A program made the translations under genes and the position numbers. Of a stretch of DNA of 64,000 nucleotides, positions 36,624-45,119 are shown piece after piece. The notes under the pieces are model-generated. The model was not told the origin of the DNA and ran no database searches. It saw nothing but the letters and a program-made list of their open reading frames with translations. Source of the stretch: Edaphobacter sp. (GTDB lineage Bacteria; Acidobacteriota; Terriglobia; Terriglobales; Acidobacteriaceae); assembly GCF_028283685.1 (NCBI RefSeq), contig NZ_JAPWKF010000001.1, positions 806,001 to 870,000 of the forward strand. Direction: 5' to 3'. Within the stretch, counting starts at the first letter, position 1; each line of letters starts with the position of its first letter.

Positions 36624-37262
36624 ATGTCCACGCTTCCCACAGCATCTACAAGCGCTCCTCTGCGCCGCCGCCTGCGGCCGCATCACTACCTCTGGATCGT
36701 CCTCGGCGTCATGGGTCTCTCTGTCATCGCCTTCACCGACTACCCCATCTTCCTCGGCTCAGATCCCCTCCACGCGCGGCAGCGCCTGCTCCACGAGCTG
36801 CTGATCCTCATTCCGCACGCCACCGCCGGAGTGATCGCCACGGCACTGGGGCCATTCCTCTTCTCCACGCGCTTTCGCCAGCGGCATCTCAAACGCCACC
36901 GTATCATGGGCCGCGTCTATGTCATCTGCGTTGCAGTCGCCGCACCCACGGCCTATCTCCTCACCCCAAACCTCGCTAACGGAGTCGGCGGTTTTCTCTG
37001 GGCGGCCTGCACCTTCGCCGCCTACCAGACCGCGCGCAATCGCCAACTCCAGGCGCATCGCCAGTGGATGATCCGCTCTTATATCTTCACGCTCAACTTC
37101 GTCTTCACGCGCGTTGCCAACCCCATACCGGCATGGTCGCACCTCGACGATCCTCACTTCTTCATGATCCTGATGGGCTTCTTCGTCGCTTATTTATTCT
37201 TCTCCGATGTTTTCTTCAATTGGCGCGAGCTCACCACCAGCCGCGCCCAACCTTCTGCATAG
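36624..37262 (+). CDS. DUF2306 membrane protein
   Basis: A 212-residue protein with about six hydrophobic helices: IVLGVMGLSVIAFTDYPIFL, LLHELLILIPHATAGVIATA, VYVICVAVAAPTAYLL and others to the C-terminus. The HLKRHRIMGRVYV and RQWMIRSYIFTLNFVFTRV blocks (HR...GR and W..RSY) match the DUF2306 family. Conserved His and Arg positions suggest a heme or quinone contact, but this is unproven. The start is ATG 36624; the open frame extends 21 codons upstream without support. Confidence 0.82.
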   Translation: MSTLPTASTSAPLRRRLRPHHYLWIVLGVMGLSVIAFTDYPIFLGSDPLHARQRLLHELLILIPHATAGVIATALGPFLFSTRFRQRHLKRHRIMGRVYVICVAVAAPTAYLLTPNLANGVGGFLWAACTFAAYQTARNRQLQAHRQWMIRSYIFTLNFVFTRVANPIPAWSHLDDPHFFMILMGFFVAYLFFSDVFFNWRELTTSRAQPSA

Positions 37263-37604
37263 CAGCTGTCCTCGTCAATCAATAAATACTTCAGATGGTC
37301 AGCAAGATGTACTCATTCGAAACTCACCGGGTGCATCCTGGTGCGCCTCATTTAAGAAAAAGGTCGGTGAAGCCCGATGGAATATCTGACGCGTTGGAGC
37401 ACTCCGAGCACCACAAGGCGAAAGAAAGTCTTGCCGAGCTCATGCCAATCGAGTGTATCCGCATAGCGATGATCCCTCGTTTTCAGAAAGCTGCCTGATT
37501 CTCCCGGCAACTCGGAAGAATCAAGCAGTGGACCATCTTATAAACATGCTTTTCGGAAGTAAGCCTCCGGCTTCCCGCCCGGCTGCGCGAACAACTGCGA
37601 GAGT
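37263..37604. other. Intergenic region between convergent genes
   Basis: About 340 bp between the DUF2306 gene and the second receptor, which converge here. I see no gene, no convincing hairpin terminator for either side and no repeat. Confidence 0.4.
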
Positions 37605-40600
37605 TTAGAAGTGGATTTTAAGCGATGCCTGCAGGGAGCGTGGGCCGCCTGTCTGGTAGAGCGAGTTGAGGCCACCGAGCTGACCGTTGAGCGTGTTGAT
37701 AGCGATGCCGAAGGGGCTGGCTCCGGTGGAACCTGATGAGAGGTAGTTATTCACGTTCCCCATGATGGCGTGGTTGAGAAGATTGAACGCCTCCATCCGG
37801 AACTGGAGACCGATCCGTTCGGTGAATGGGAAGTCGCGGCGGAGTGCGATGTCCTGCTGAACGGCATCGAAGCCGCGCGCGCTGTTGCGGCCTGCATTGC
37901 CTTCGACAAGAGTGGTGCCGTCGGCGGCGTAGGCTGGGGTATAGGCGTTGAAGTTGATGGTGCGACCACCTGGTGCACTATTGCCCTGGATGTAGAGCGG
38001 CTGATCTGCGACACGGTTGGGGTGATAGCTCACCATGGTGCCGGTTAGGTCGGTGATGGCATAGTCGCTGAAAACATCAATGGGAAGTGCGGAACGCACG
38101 GTGGTGCGCAGATCCGTGGACCAGTGCGAGAGCAGGTAGGATTTGAAGCCGTTGCCACCATAGGTTGGCAGATCGTAAGTGAGTGCAAGTTGGAAGTTAT
38201 GCCGGATGTCGTAATCGGACGAAGCACGCAGGAGTTCTGAGAGCGTAAAGTTGCTGGTCGAGTTATCGATGGAGTGCGCGAAGGTGTAGGAGCCGAGTAC
38301 CTGCAATCCGCGTGAAAGCTTTCGTTGGAACTGCACCTGGAGCGCCTGATAGTTTGCTTCACCCTCGTTCTGGGTGATGTATAGATTCCAGCGCGGAGTG
38401 AAGTTGGGGTTGCCGACTGCGCTGGGGTCGTACTCGAGCTGGCTCAAAAGATGTTGTCCCGAGGAGGCGACGTAGCTAACGGTAAGGGTCTGCTGGCTGC
38501 CGATCGCTTGCTCTACGGCAACGTTCCATTGCAGGGTGTAGGGCTGCTTGAGATTCGGATCGTAGGTGAAGACTGCACCGCTATAAGGTGCACTGGTGCT
38601 GGGTGGCGCAACGGCATCGAGCACAGCCTGCGAGAGCGGAAAAGCGGTGGCAGTGTAGTCCACCGAACGCGTGATACCGACTCCATATTGATAGCCCGCA
38701 GAAGCGAGGGCATTGCCCGTGTCGTAGAACTGGCCAAAACCAGCGCGCAGAACGGTCTCATGCCCAGGTGATTGTCGGAGCTGATACGCGAGACCGATAC
38801 GTGGTGCGAAGTTTGCGTGGGTTGTATGCCATAGGTCAGAGCCATGCGGCAGCAGTTTGGACGTGGCGAGATCAGTGATCTGGTCTAGCACGTAGGGCTG
38901 GTTGCCACCGGCATCGCGCGGGGGCGGATTCATGTCCCAACGGAGGCCGAGCGAAAGACTGAGGCGCTGGTTGACCTTCCATTCATCCTGAAGGAACAGG
39001 GAGAGGTTGCTATAGACGGGTTGCGCGGGTAGGGTGGCACGGGTCACTCCGGGGTTGCCGTTGTTGGCAAGAACCTGTGCCGCGTCGTCGAAGCCTGCGG
39101 ACTCGTAAAGGTCGGCGATAGGGCTGTTGGTAGCGAGACGCCGGTAATCGATGCCGGCCTTGAACTGATGGCGACCAAAAGAGAGGTTAACCTTCTCCAC
39201 AATATTGAATTGGTTCTGCGATGCGGAGTGCGGATAGAGTCGGAAGGCAGGGTAGTTGCCGTGGCCTGTGAGATAGAAGAAGAGCCAGCTCTTATCGGTA
39301 AGGCCGGGCGCACCACTAGTGGCGAGTGTCATGGGCGTTGCTCCGCCGAAGTTATCGACGGCAGGCTTGTCGGCATAGTCATTCCACGTGCCGTTGACGC
39401 GGAGTTCGCTGGTGAGCCTCGGCGTGAGCATATTGGTGCTGCCGCCCGTGATCGTGCGGACGTGAAGGGTTTGCGGGTCGATCTCTGCGAGGTTGGGGCT
39501 GAAGGAATCACCGGCCCGGGTGGTGGAACTGGTGGGCGAATCGCTGTAGCGCACGAAGACGCTGGAACGGTCGGTGAAGTGGTGATCGAGGCGGATGCTA
39601 TACGTATCGAGCGAACTGGGTGCTGAGTAGCCAGCGGTATAGTAAGCAAGGCCGTAGCCATCACCGCTTTCTGCTCCGTTGGGCAACGGGAAGGCATTGA
39701 TGAAGGGCTTGAGAACGGCGGGTGCGTTCTGCCGCAGCGCGATGTCAGGAACTTCCATGGTGAAGGCTGCTACGGGTGAGCGGAGGCGGAGTCCTTCATA
39801 GGAAAAGAAGAAGAAGGTTTTGTCGCGTCCGCTATAGAGGTGCGGTACAGAGATGGGACCGGCAAAGGTGCCACCGAAGTCGTTCTGGCGTTCGACCTGA
39901 CGGGGCGTGATGGGCGTGGTGCGCTTATTGAAGTAGTTGTTCGCGTCGAGCGCGTCGTTGCGGAAGTAGTTGAAGACGGAGCCATGCCAGTTGTTGGTTC
40001 CAGATCGTGTGTTGAAGCTGAACTGGCCACCTGGCGTGCGGCCGTACTCGGCCGAGTAGGTGGAGGTGGAGGCACGAAACTCCTGCAGTGCGTCGATCGA
40101 AACGAGGCTTTGCGTGGTGCCCAAGATGCTCTCGCCGGGCAGCGAGCCGGAGTAGCCTGCGCCGGTACCGGCGGGATAGCCCTGTGCGCCGGTGTTGGCG
40201 CTGACACCGTCGACGGTGAATTGATTGCCCTCGGTGCGCTGGCCGTTGACGGTGATTTCTCCACTGGTACCTACACCCTGCGAGGCGACGGTGGAGACGC
40301 CGGGTACTGCAGTCATGAGCGATTGAAAGCTGCGACCGTTGAGCGGAATGTTTTCGACGAACTGGCGGTCGATGACGGTGCTGACCGTCGCGTCAGTGGT
40401 GTTGATCTCAATGCCGTTCCCGTCAACGGTGACGGACTGCGACGTGCCACCGACCTGTAGACGCACATCGAGGTTAAGTTTCTGCCCGACAGCAAAGGTA
40501 ATGTTGGTCTGCTCGTAGTGCGCGAAGCCGCTGGCATCGGCGGAGAGCGTATAAGTGCCGGGCTGCACGAAGGGCAGACTGTAGAGGCCAGCCTTGTTAC

Positions 40601-40808
40601 TCTTCGCCTGCAATGCGGCGCTCGTGTCTTGATTTGTGAGCGTGACTGCGACATTGGGCAGCATGGCGTGCGAAGCATCCGATATTGAGCCGGTGACAGC
40701 GGCGCTCTGCGCGAGGGCAACTCTGCCGGGAAGAATGGCGAGGCCGAGCAGGACGACGGAGCAGAGATAGCGGCTGCGATTAGAGGCAAAGATGGGTCGG
40801 TAAGACAT
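37605..40808 (-). CDS. TonB-dependent outer-membrane receptor, Oar-like (PepSY-linked)
   Basis: A 1,067-residue receptor. The signal peptide (YLCSVVLLGLAILPGRVALA) is followed by a carboxypeptidase-regulatory-like domain (AVTGSISDASHAMLPNVAVT, AGLYSLPFVQPGTYTL). The plug has IPLNGRSFQSLMTAVPGV and NGQRTEGNQFTVDGVSAN, and the barrel has NNWHGSVFNYFRNDALDANN, DKTFFFFSYEGLRL and the aromatic terminus ASLKIHF. It is the third gene of an apparent minus-strand operon after a PepSY protein and a small membrane protein (84-bp gap). In other bacteria PepSY-TM proteins accompany siderophore receptors, so iron or metal uptake is a better guess here than for the other receptors. Confidence 0.92.
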   Translation of the reverse strand: MSYRPIFASNRSRYLCSVVLLGLAILPGRVALAQSAAVTGSISDASHAMLPNVAVTLTNQDTSAALQAKSNKAGLYSLPFVQPGTYTLSADASGFAHYEQTNITFAVGQKLNLDVRLQVGGTSQSVTVDGNGIEINTTDATVSTVIDRQFVENIPLNGRSFQSLMTAVPGVSTVASQGVGTSGEITVNGQRTEGNQFTVDGVSANTGAQGYPAGTGAGYSGSLPGESILGTTQSLVSIDALQEFRASTSTYSAEYGRTPGGQFSFNTRSGTNNWHGSVFNYFRNDALDANNYFNKRTTPITPRQVERQNDFGGTFAGPISVPHLYSGRDKTFFFFSYEGLRLRSPVAAFTMEVPDIALRQNAPAVLKPFINAFPLPNGAESGDGYGLAYYTAGYSAPSSLDTYSIRLDHHFTDRSSVFVRYSDSPTSSTTRAGDSFSPNLAEIDPQTLHVRTITGGSTNMLTPRLTSELRVNGTWNDYADKPAVDNFGGATPMTLATSGAPGLTDKSWLFFYLTGHGNYPAFRLYPHSASQNQFNIVEKVNLSFGRHQFKAGIDYRRLATNSPIADLYESAGFDDAAQVLANNGNPGVTRATLPAQPVYSNLSLFLQDEWKVNQRLSLSLGLRWDMNPPPRDAGGNQPYVLDQITDLATSKLLPHGSDLWHTTHANFAPRIGLAYQLRQSPGHETVLRAGFGQFYDTGNALASAGYQYGVGITRSVDYTATAFPLSQAVLDAVAPPSTSAPYSGAVFTYDPNLKQPYTLQWNVAVEQAIGSQQTLTVSYVASSGQHLLSQLEYDPSAVGNPNFTPRWNLYITQNEGEANYQALQVQFQRKLSRGLQVLGSYTFAHSIDNSTSNFTLSELLRASSDYDIRHNFQLALTYDLPTYGGNGFKSYLLSHWSTDLRTTVRSALPIDVFSDYAITDLTGTMVSYHPNRVADQPLYIQGNSAPGGRTINFNAYTPAYAADGTTLVEGNAGRNSARGFDAVQQDIALRRDFPFTERIGLQFRMEAFNLLNHAIMGNVNNYLSSGSTGASPFGIAINTLNGQLGGLNSLYQTGGPRSLQASLKIHF

Positions 40809-40892
40809 ATGCGTGCGTGCCTTTCGTGGTATGCGGCCAGGTGAATGCGGACGCGTCGAATTATGTTTTCTCTGGTTAGCGGTTATCAGCGC

Positions 40893-41093
40893 CTATCGAG
40901 TCATGGCACCCCTGACTTGCTTGCCGCGGCTGATGCAGATAGCGAGAACCGCAATCGGAATGGCGAGCGCAATCCAGGAGAGTGCATCCCACAGACCGTC
41001 CCCCAGCAGCGCGGAGAGCAGACCGTAGGCCGTGATGATGGCAAGGATGAAGGGCGCGGCGTAGATTTTTCGAAAAGGTAGCGTTGTGCTCAT
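40893..41093 (-). CDS. Small two-helix membrane protein in the PepSY operon
   Basis: A 66-residue protein (MSTTLPFRKIYAAPFILAII, then two hydrophobic helices around YGLLSALLGDGLWDALSW and IALAIPIAVLAICI, with a basic tail RGKQVRGAMTR). Its ATG overlaps the stop of the PepSY gene by 4 bases (ATGA at 41090-41093). Similar tiny proteins with the LLGDGLWDALSW core are found beside PepSY-TM genes in proteobacteria, from memory of the family. It is probably a partner subunit of the PepSY protein. Function is unknown. Confidence 0.8.
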   Translation of the reverse strand: MSTTLPFRKIYAAPFILAIITAYGLLSALLGDGLWDALSWIALAIPIAVLAICISRGKQVRGAMTR

Positions 41094-42274
41094 CGTGCGA
41101 CCTCGATCTGCTGGGCCACGGACTTTTCGTCTGCTGCTACCAGCCGGTTCAGCTCCTTCTCCAACGGAGCCTTGCGGCGCACGAGCCAGAGATAAACGCC
41201 GCTACTGAGGACGACGATCAATGCAATATCGAAGAGCGCCCAGAGAATGCGGAGCGGTAGTCCGCCGTAGTCACCAAAGTGGAGCGGCCGCGAGACTTCG
41301 AGTAGTCGCAGATACCAGGGCAGGCTTTGCGAGATAGTCAGCGCGCCAGTTTGCACATCGACAAGAACAGGAGTCATCAGGCGAGACGTGAGCGGCGTTC
41401 TGCCAGCCGTCCAGACCAGGTAATGCTGCGGGCTACCAAAAACGCTGTTGGGAAACAGCACGGAGGTGATCTTCATCTGCGGCAATGCGGTTGCGACCGT
41501 TTGCACGGCAGCGTCGACTGACGAGAAGTGCGTTGGCTGCGGCTTGCCCTGGTAGGGTGCCAGGATTGCGGGCATGACCTGCGCGCGCCACAAGCCGAAG
41601 AGCGGCGTTGACAGCGCGTTCATCACGCCGGTGGCTCCAACAACAACCGCCCACGTGAGCGTCACGATCCCGAGCAGGTTGTGAAGGTCAAACCAGCGGG
41701 TCCTGGGCTTGCCGTTGGCGCGATAAGTGCCAAAGCGCAGGTTACGCATAAACGGCCCGTAGACAAGTGCCCCCGACAGTAGCGAAATTACGAAGGATAG
41801 GGCCATGGCGCCCATGATCAGTTCCCCGGGCAAGCCAAGAAAGAGCTCGCTGTGCAACGTCAGCAGGAAGCCGAGGATACTGAACTTGTCCTGCGGCAGT
41901 TCAAGAAGCTTGCCGGTGTGCACATCGAAGACGGCCTGCTTGATGTCTCCGTCCTTGGGACGGTCGGAGGGGCTCATGTTGACGAAGACACGCGGCTCAT
42001 CGTCGTCCCAATAGACGTTGTAGGGATGCAGCGAGGGAAAGCGCGCCTGCGTGGTTGCGACCATAGCATCGACGTTGGCAACGGACGCTCCGGGCATCGC
42101 CTGCGCGGGAGCGACGTGGGGCTCCAAGATGGCTTCGAGCTGCTCAGAGAATACGAGCGGCAGGCCCGTGATGCAGGCAATAAGCAGGAATGCCGTGCAG
42201 ATAAGGCTGGACCATTTGTGGATGCGATACCACGTGCGAACCGTTTGCGGTCGGATTGAATGCGATCTCATCAT
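41090..42274 (-). CDS. PepSY-associated transmembrane protein
   Basis: A 394-residue inner-membrane protein with four main helices. The first is YRIHKWSSLICTAFLLIACI, with TGLPLVFSEQLEA after it; this H-xW pattern is typical of PepSY-TM proteins. PepSY-like periplasmic segments lie at about 55-125 and 235-320. Members of this family act as ferric-siderophore reductases or accessory factors of TonB uptake in several bacteria. I chose ATG 42274 (MMRSHSIRPQTVRTWYRIHK begins the protein). It is first in an operon with the 66-residue membrane protein and a TonB receptor, and is divergent from an AraC-family regulator that likely controls it. Confidence 0.88.
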   Translation of the reverse strand: MMRSHSIRPQTVRTWYRIHKWSSLICTAFLLIACITGLPLVFSEQLEAILEPHVAPAQAMPGASVANVDAMVATTQARFPSLHPYNVYWDDDEPRVFVNMSPSDRPKDGDIKQAVFDVHTGKLLELPQDKFSILGFLLTLHSELFLGLPGELIMGAMALSFVISLLSGALVYGPFMRNLRFGTYRANGKPRTRWFDLHNLLGIVTLTWAVVVGATGVMNALSTPLFGLWRAQVMPAILAPYQGKPQPTHFSSVDAAVQTVATALPQMKITSVLFPNSVFGSPQHYLVWTAGRTPLTSRLMTPVLVDVQTGALTISQSLPWYLRLLEVSRPLHFGDYGGLPLRILWALFDIALIVVLSSGVYLWLVRRKAPLEKELNRLVAADEKSVAQQIEVAR

Positions 42275-42470
42275 GGGAAACACTCTCAGTCTTCCAACTG
42301 TGCACGCCCTTGGCTTGCGCGGTTGGGCGGTCGAATCGGGATCCGTCAGAAAGCGCTTTTCGGGAACTTCCGTAGGATTTTTATATACGACTACTTTGGT
42401 CCGATTAGAATAGCGAATGAAACGTCGCCGATGCTCCGCGCAAGCGGCCATCGCCTACGGCTATCCGGTC

Positions 42471-43277
42471 ATGAAGAAGCGATCCATCGATCACGAATAT
42501 CTGCAAACGGTGCCCCGGCCTGTATCGGCCATGGCGAAGGACTATCCGGCTGGCTATGCGGGATACATGCACTTCCATACGCGTGCGCAGTTTCTCTACG
42601 CTGCCAGCGGCAGCATGAAGATCCAGAGCGCCGCCGGCTGCTGGATTATTCCGCCGCAGCGAGCAGTCTGGCTGCCACCGCGCTATCCGCACCAGACGTC
42701 AAGCATCGGCGAGCTCGAGATGCGGACGATCTACATCCGCGAAGATGCCTGCCCGGCGCAGGCCCCGCGGGAACCCGTGATGCTTAGCGTCCCCGCATTG
42801 ATGCATGCGCTGGTCATGCGGGTGATCGAGATGCCGCACGAGTATGACGAAGATGGTCAGGACGCTCGCATCGTGGAAGTAATGCTTGGTGAGATCGATT
42901 GGACCGCGCTTGATCCCGTGAAGTTGCCGCCCCTGCGCGATCCTCGCCTGCAAAAGATGGAAGACCGCTTGACGAAGGCGCCGCACGACCGCAGCACGCT
43001 GGAAACATGGGCGAAACGCCTGAAGGTCTCGCCGCGCACGTTGACGCGTCTGCTGGAACGCGAAACGCACTTGTCGTTCCAGATGTGGTGCGACCAGTTG
43101 CGGACGTTTGCCGCGCTGCCACTACTTGCGGAAGGCCGCCCGATCGCGGAGATTGCCGATGCCGTTGGATACGAGACAGCATGGAGCTTTACGGCCATGT
43201 TCAAACGGGTCACAGGCAAGCTGCCGAGCCGTTACTTCGAGGCAACGCAGGATTCACGCCAGACGCAGCGACCATGA
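42471..43277 (+). CDS. AraC-family transcriptional regulator with cupin-like sensor
   Basis: A 268-residue protein. The N-terminal cupin domain has HFHTRAQFLYAASGSMKI and IIPPQRAVWLPPRYPHQTSS. The C-terminal pair of HTH motifs has LETWAKRLKVSPRTLTRLLE and PIAEIADAVGYETAWSFTAM, then FKRVTGKLPSRYF. The IPPQRAVWLPP signature places it in the subgroup often encoded next to exporters or uptake genes. It is divergent from the PepSY-receptor operon (196-bp gap) and is its probable regulator. ATG 42417 would add 18 residues; neither start has a strong ribosome binding site. Confidence 0.9.
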   Translation: MKKRSIDHEYLQTVPRPVSAMAKDYPAGYAGYMHFHTRAQFLYAASGSMKIQSAAGCWIIPPQRAVWLPPRYPHQTSSIGELEMRTIYIREDACPAQAPREPVMLSVPALMHALVMRVIEMPHEYDEDGQDARIVEVMLGEIDWTALDPVKLPPLRDPRLQKMEDRLTKAPHDRSTLETWAKRLKVSPRTLTRLLERETHLSFQMWCDQLRTFAALPLLAEGRPIAEIADAVGYETAWSFTAMFKRVTGKLPSRYFEATQDSRQTQRP

Positions 43278-43485
43278 ATCCTGCAAAAGCGAAATCTGCC
43301 ACTCAAGGCTTCTTCAGCTGCATTGACCGATGAGCGTAGCGCGTGTCGCAATCCAAGGAGCATAGACCAGCGGGCTTCGATAGCCTAATCGGACGATCCG
43401 GCATCGAGACCGACTATCGCGACAGCTGGGGGTCACCTCAGGATTGAAGTAATGCCACCCGAAAATGCATAGCATCTGAAGTCTG

Positions 43486-43523
43486 ATGCAGGCCGCGCAA
43501 GAGATGCCTTGCGCGGCCTGCAT
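43486..43523 (-). terminator. Long hairpin after the sulfatase-like gene
   Basis: Perfect 16-bp stem (ATGCAGGCCGCGCAAG at 43486-43501; CTTGCGCGGCCTGCAT at 43508-43523) with a 6-nt loop, beginning 2 bp after the stop codon. No U-tract follows, so it may act as a 3' stabiliser or factor-assisted terminator. Confidence 0.65.
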
Positions 43524-43525
43524 AG

Positions 43526-45085
43526 CTAGAGTTCCTGTGAAAACGAGCCGTTTGTAAGATGACGTCCGGATTCGATGTAGGCGTCCAGCTTTGACTGCAA
43601 TTCCTTCAGGACAGCTGGGTGTTGGTCCGCGACGTTGTGTAGCTCCTCGGGGTCTTTCTGCACGTCGTAAAGCTGGGGCGTGTAGTTTCCGGTGTAGCGC
43701 GAAGGGTTCCATACAGCGGAATAGTTCCATTCGTGGGTCCGTATGGACGCGATCCAGCCATAAGCAGACACTGCATACTCGCGGTTGTTCTGCTTGCCCC
43801 CGTCGACGTACGTCCAGAGATCCTCTCCTGTGACGCGTTCTGAAGGTTTCAGATTGAGCCGGCCAAGAAGCGTTGGAACAACGTCCGGTGTCTGTGCGAA
43901 TCCGCTAATGCGTTTTCCTCCGTGCTCACCCTTCGGTAGGCGAACAAGGAATGGAACGTGGGTAACCTGCTTTCGCAGCTTCTCCGGCCCTTTCACCCAC
44001 TGATTCTGCTCATTCAGCAGCGCGCCATGGTCTGCCAGGAACACGATGATCGAGTTGTCATACAGTCCAAGCTGCTTGATCTTCTCCAGTACCTGCCCGT
44101 ACCAATAGTCTACGTTTGAGGCTTCACCTGCGTAATTTGCGCGAAGACGCTTCACTCCCTCCTCCGGCACCTTCACATCGCCATATGGAGGCTCCGGCCA
44201 CGAATGTTTCGTGGGTTCTTTTAGATATTTTTCGAGGAACTGTTGTGGCGGGTCCCATGGCTCATGCGGATCGAAAGCCTCTACCTGCAGATAGAATGGC
44301 CCGCTTGCGTGATTCTCTTCGAGCCAGTTAATTGCGGTCTTCGCCGTCTGCTGCACGATTGAATCTCCATTCTTCGTCCATTCTTTGCGGTTCGCAGTGT
44401 ACTGTTCGAGAAACTTTGAAAACTGCTGTCCGCGGGCAAATTGCTTCGCCTCCTGCACACGGTCGATGTACTCCGCTGGATAGTAGGGCGATAGATCCAG
44501 AGGTGTGCGTCCAGGCGTTCCGAGCGCGTCAATCTCCTGACCGCGAATCCATTGGAAGGAACCAAAACCGCGATGGAAGTTACGGTCGGGCTTGAAGAGA
44601 TGTGGAAGGTCGGCGATGAGCGCCGTCTTGTAGTTCGCCGCGCGCAGCGTCTCGGAAAGAGTAACGTCTTCAATAAAGAGCTGGTGCCATCCAGGAATCG
44701 TAACGGTGTCCTGCTGGAAGTAGAGGTGCGTTGGCAGGATGCGGCGTCCCGTATAGAGCTGTCGCCGGATGGGTATGGTCGGCATACCTTCGGGATATAC
44801 ATGCTCAAAGAGAACAGCTTCCTTTGCGAAGGCATTCAGATGTGGCGTCTGCACCCACTGGCTACCGTAGGCCTCCAGATTGTCTGCGCGGAAGGTATCA
44901 GACACCAGAACGATCAGGTTTAGATTGTTACCGGACTGAGCTGCGGGAGCTTTCCACGCGATCTTTGGTGCTGGCGCCTTATTGTCCTGCGCAGAAGCGG
45001 TCTCGGCAGCGCCGCCTGTTAGTGTTGCGAGTCCTGCAAGGGCTGCGCTCTTCAGAAGAGAGCGGCGCGTAGTTTCGTTACTCAT
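43526..45085 (-). CDS. Tat-exported sulfatase-fold hydrolase with Thr at the formylglycine position
   Basis: A 519-residue member of the alkaline phosphatase/sulfatase superfamily. The Tat signal is TTRRSLLKSAALAGLATL. The metal-binding start LIVLVSDTFRADNLEAYGS and the later IIVFLADHGALLNEQNQW are intact. The nucleophile loop reads TIPIRRQLYTGR, aligned with CxPxRxxLxTGR, so Thr (codon at 44777-44779) replaces the Cys or Ser that FGE-type enzymes convert. It is therefore not a standard sulfatase; a phosphodi- or monoester hydrolase, a transferase or an inactive protein are alternatives. ATG 45085 has AAGGAG upstream. It lies 34 bp after a TonB receptor on the same strand, suggesting use of a modified glycan. 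Confidence 0.85.
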   Translation of the reverse strand: MSNETTRRSLLKSAALAGLATLTGGAAETASAQDNKAPAPKIAWKAPAAQSGNNLNLIVLVSDTFRADNLEAYGSQWVQTPHLNAFAKEAVLFEHVYPEGMPTIPIRRQLYTGRRILPTHLYFQQDTVTIPGWHQLFIEDVTLSETLRAANYKTALIADLPHLFKPDRNFHRGFGSFQWIRGQEIDALGTPGRTPLDLSPYYPAEYIDRVQEAKQFARGQQFSKFLEQYTANRKEWTKNGDSIVQQTAKTAINWLEENHASGPFYLQVEAFDPHEPWDPPQQFLEKYLKEPTKHSWPEPPYGDVKVPEEGVKRLRANYAGEASNVDYWYGQVLEKIKQLGLYDNSIIVFLADHGALLNEQNQWVKGPEKLRKQVTHVPFLVRLPKGEHGGKRISGFAQTPDVVPTLLGRLNLKPSERVTGEDLWTYVDGGKQNNREYAVSAYGWIASIRTHEWNYSAVWNPSRYTGNYTPQLYDVQKDPEELHNVADQHPAVLKELQSKLDAYIESGRHLTNGSFSQEL

Positions 45086-45119
45086 GGAAATCTCCTTATC
45101 GTTGAAAGATCGTGGATGG

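Noticed and set aside
36401..36640. 79-residue minus-strand frame between the TPR regulator and the DUF2306 gene
   Set aside because: Protein-like and possibly a remnant, but no family recognised and it overlaps the next gene start; described only as an intergenic feature.
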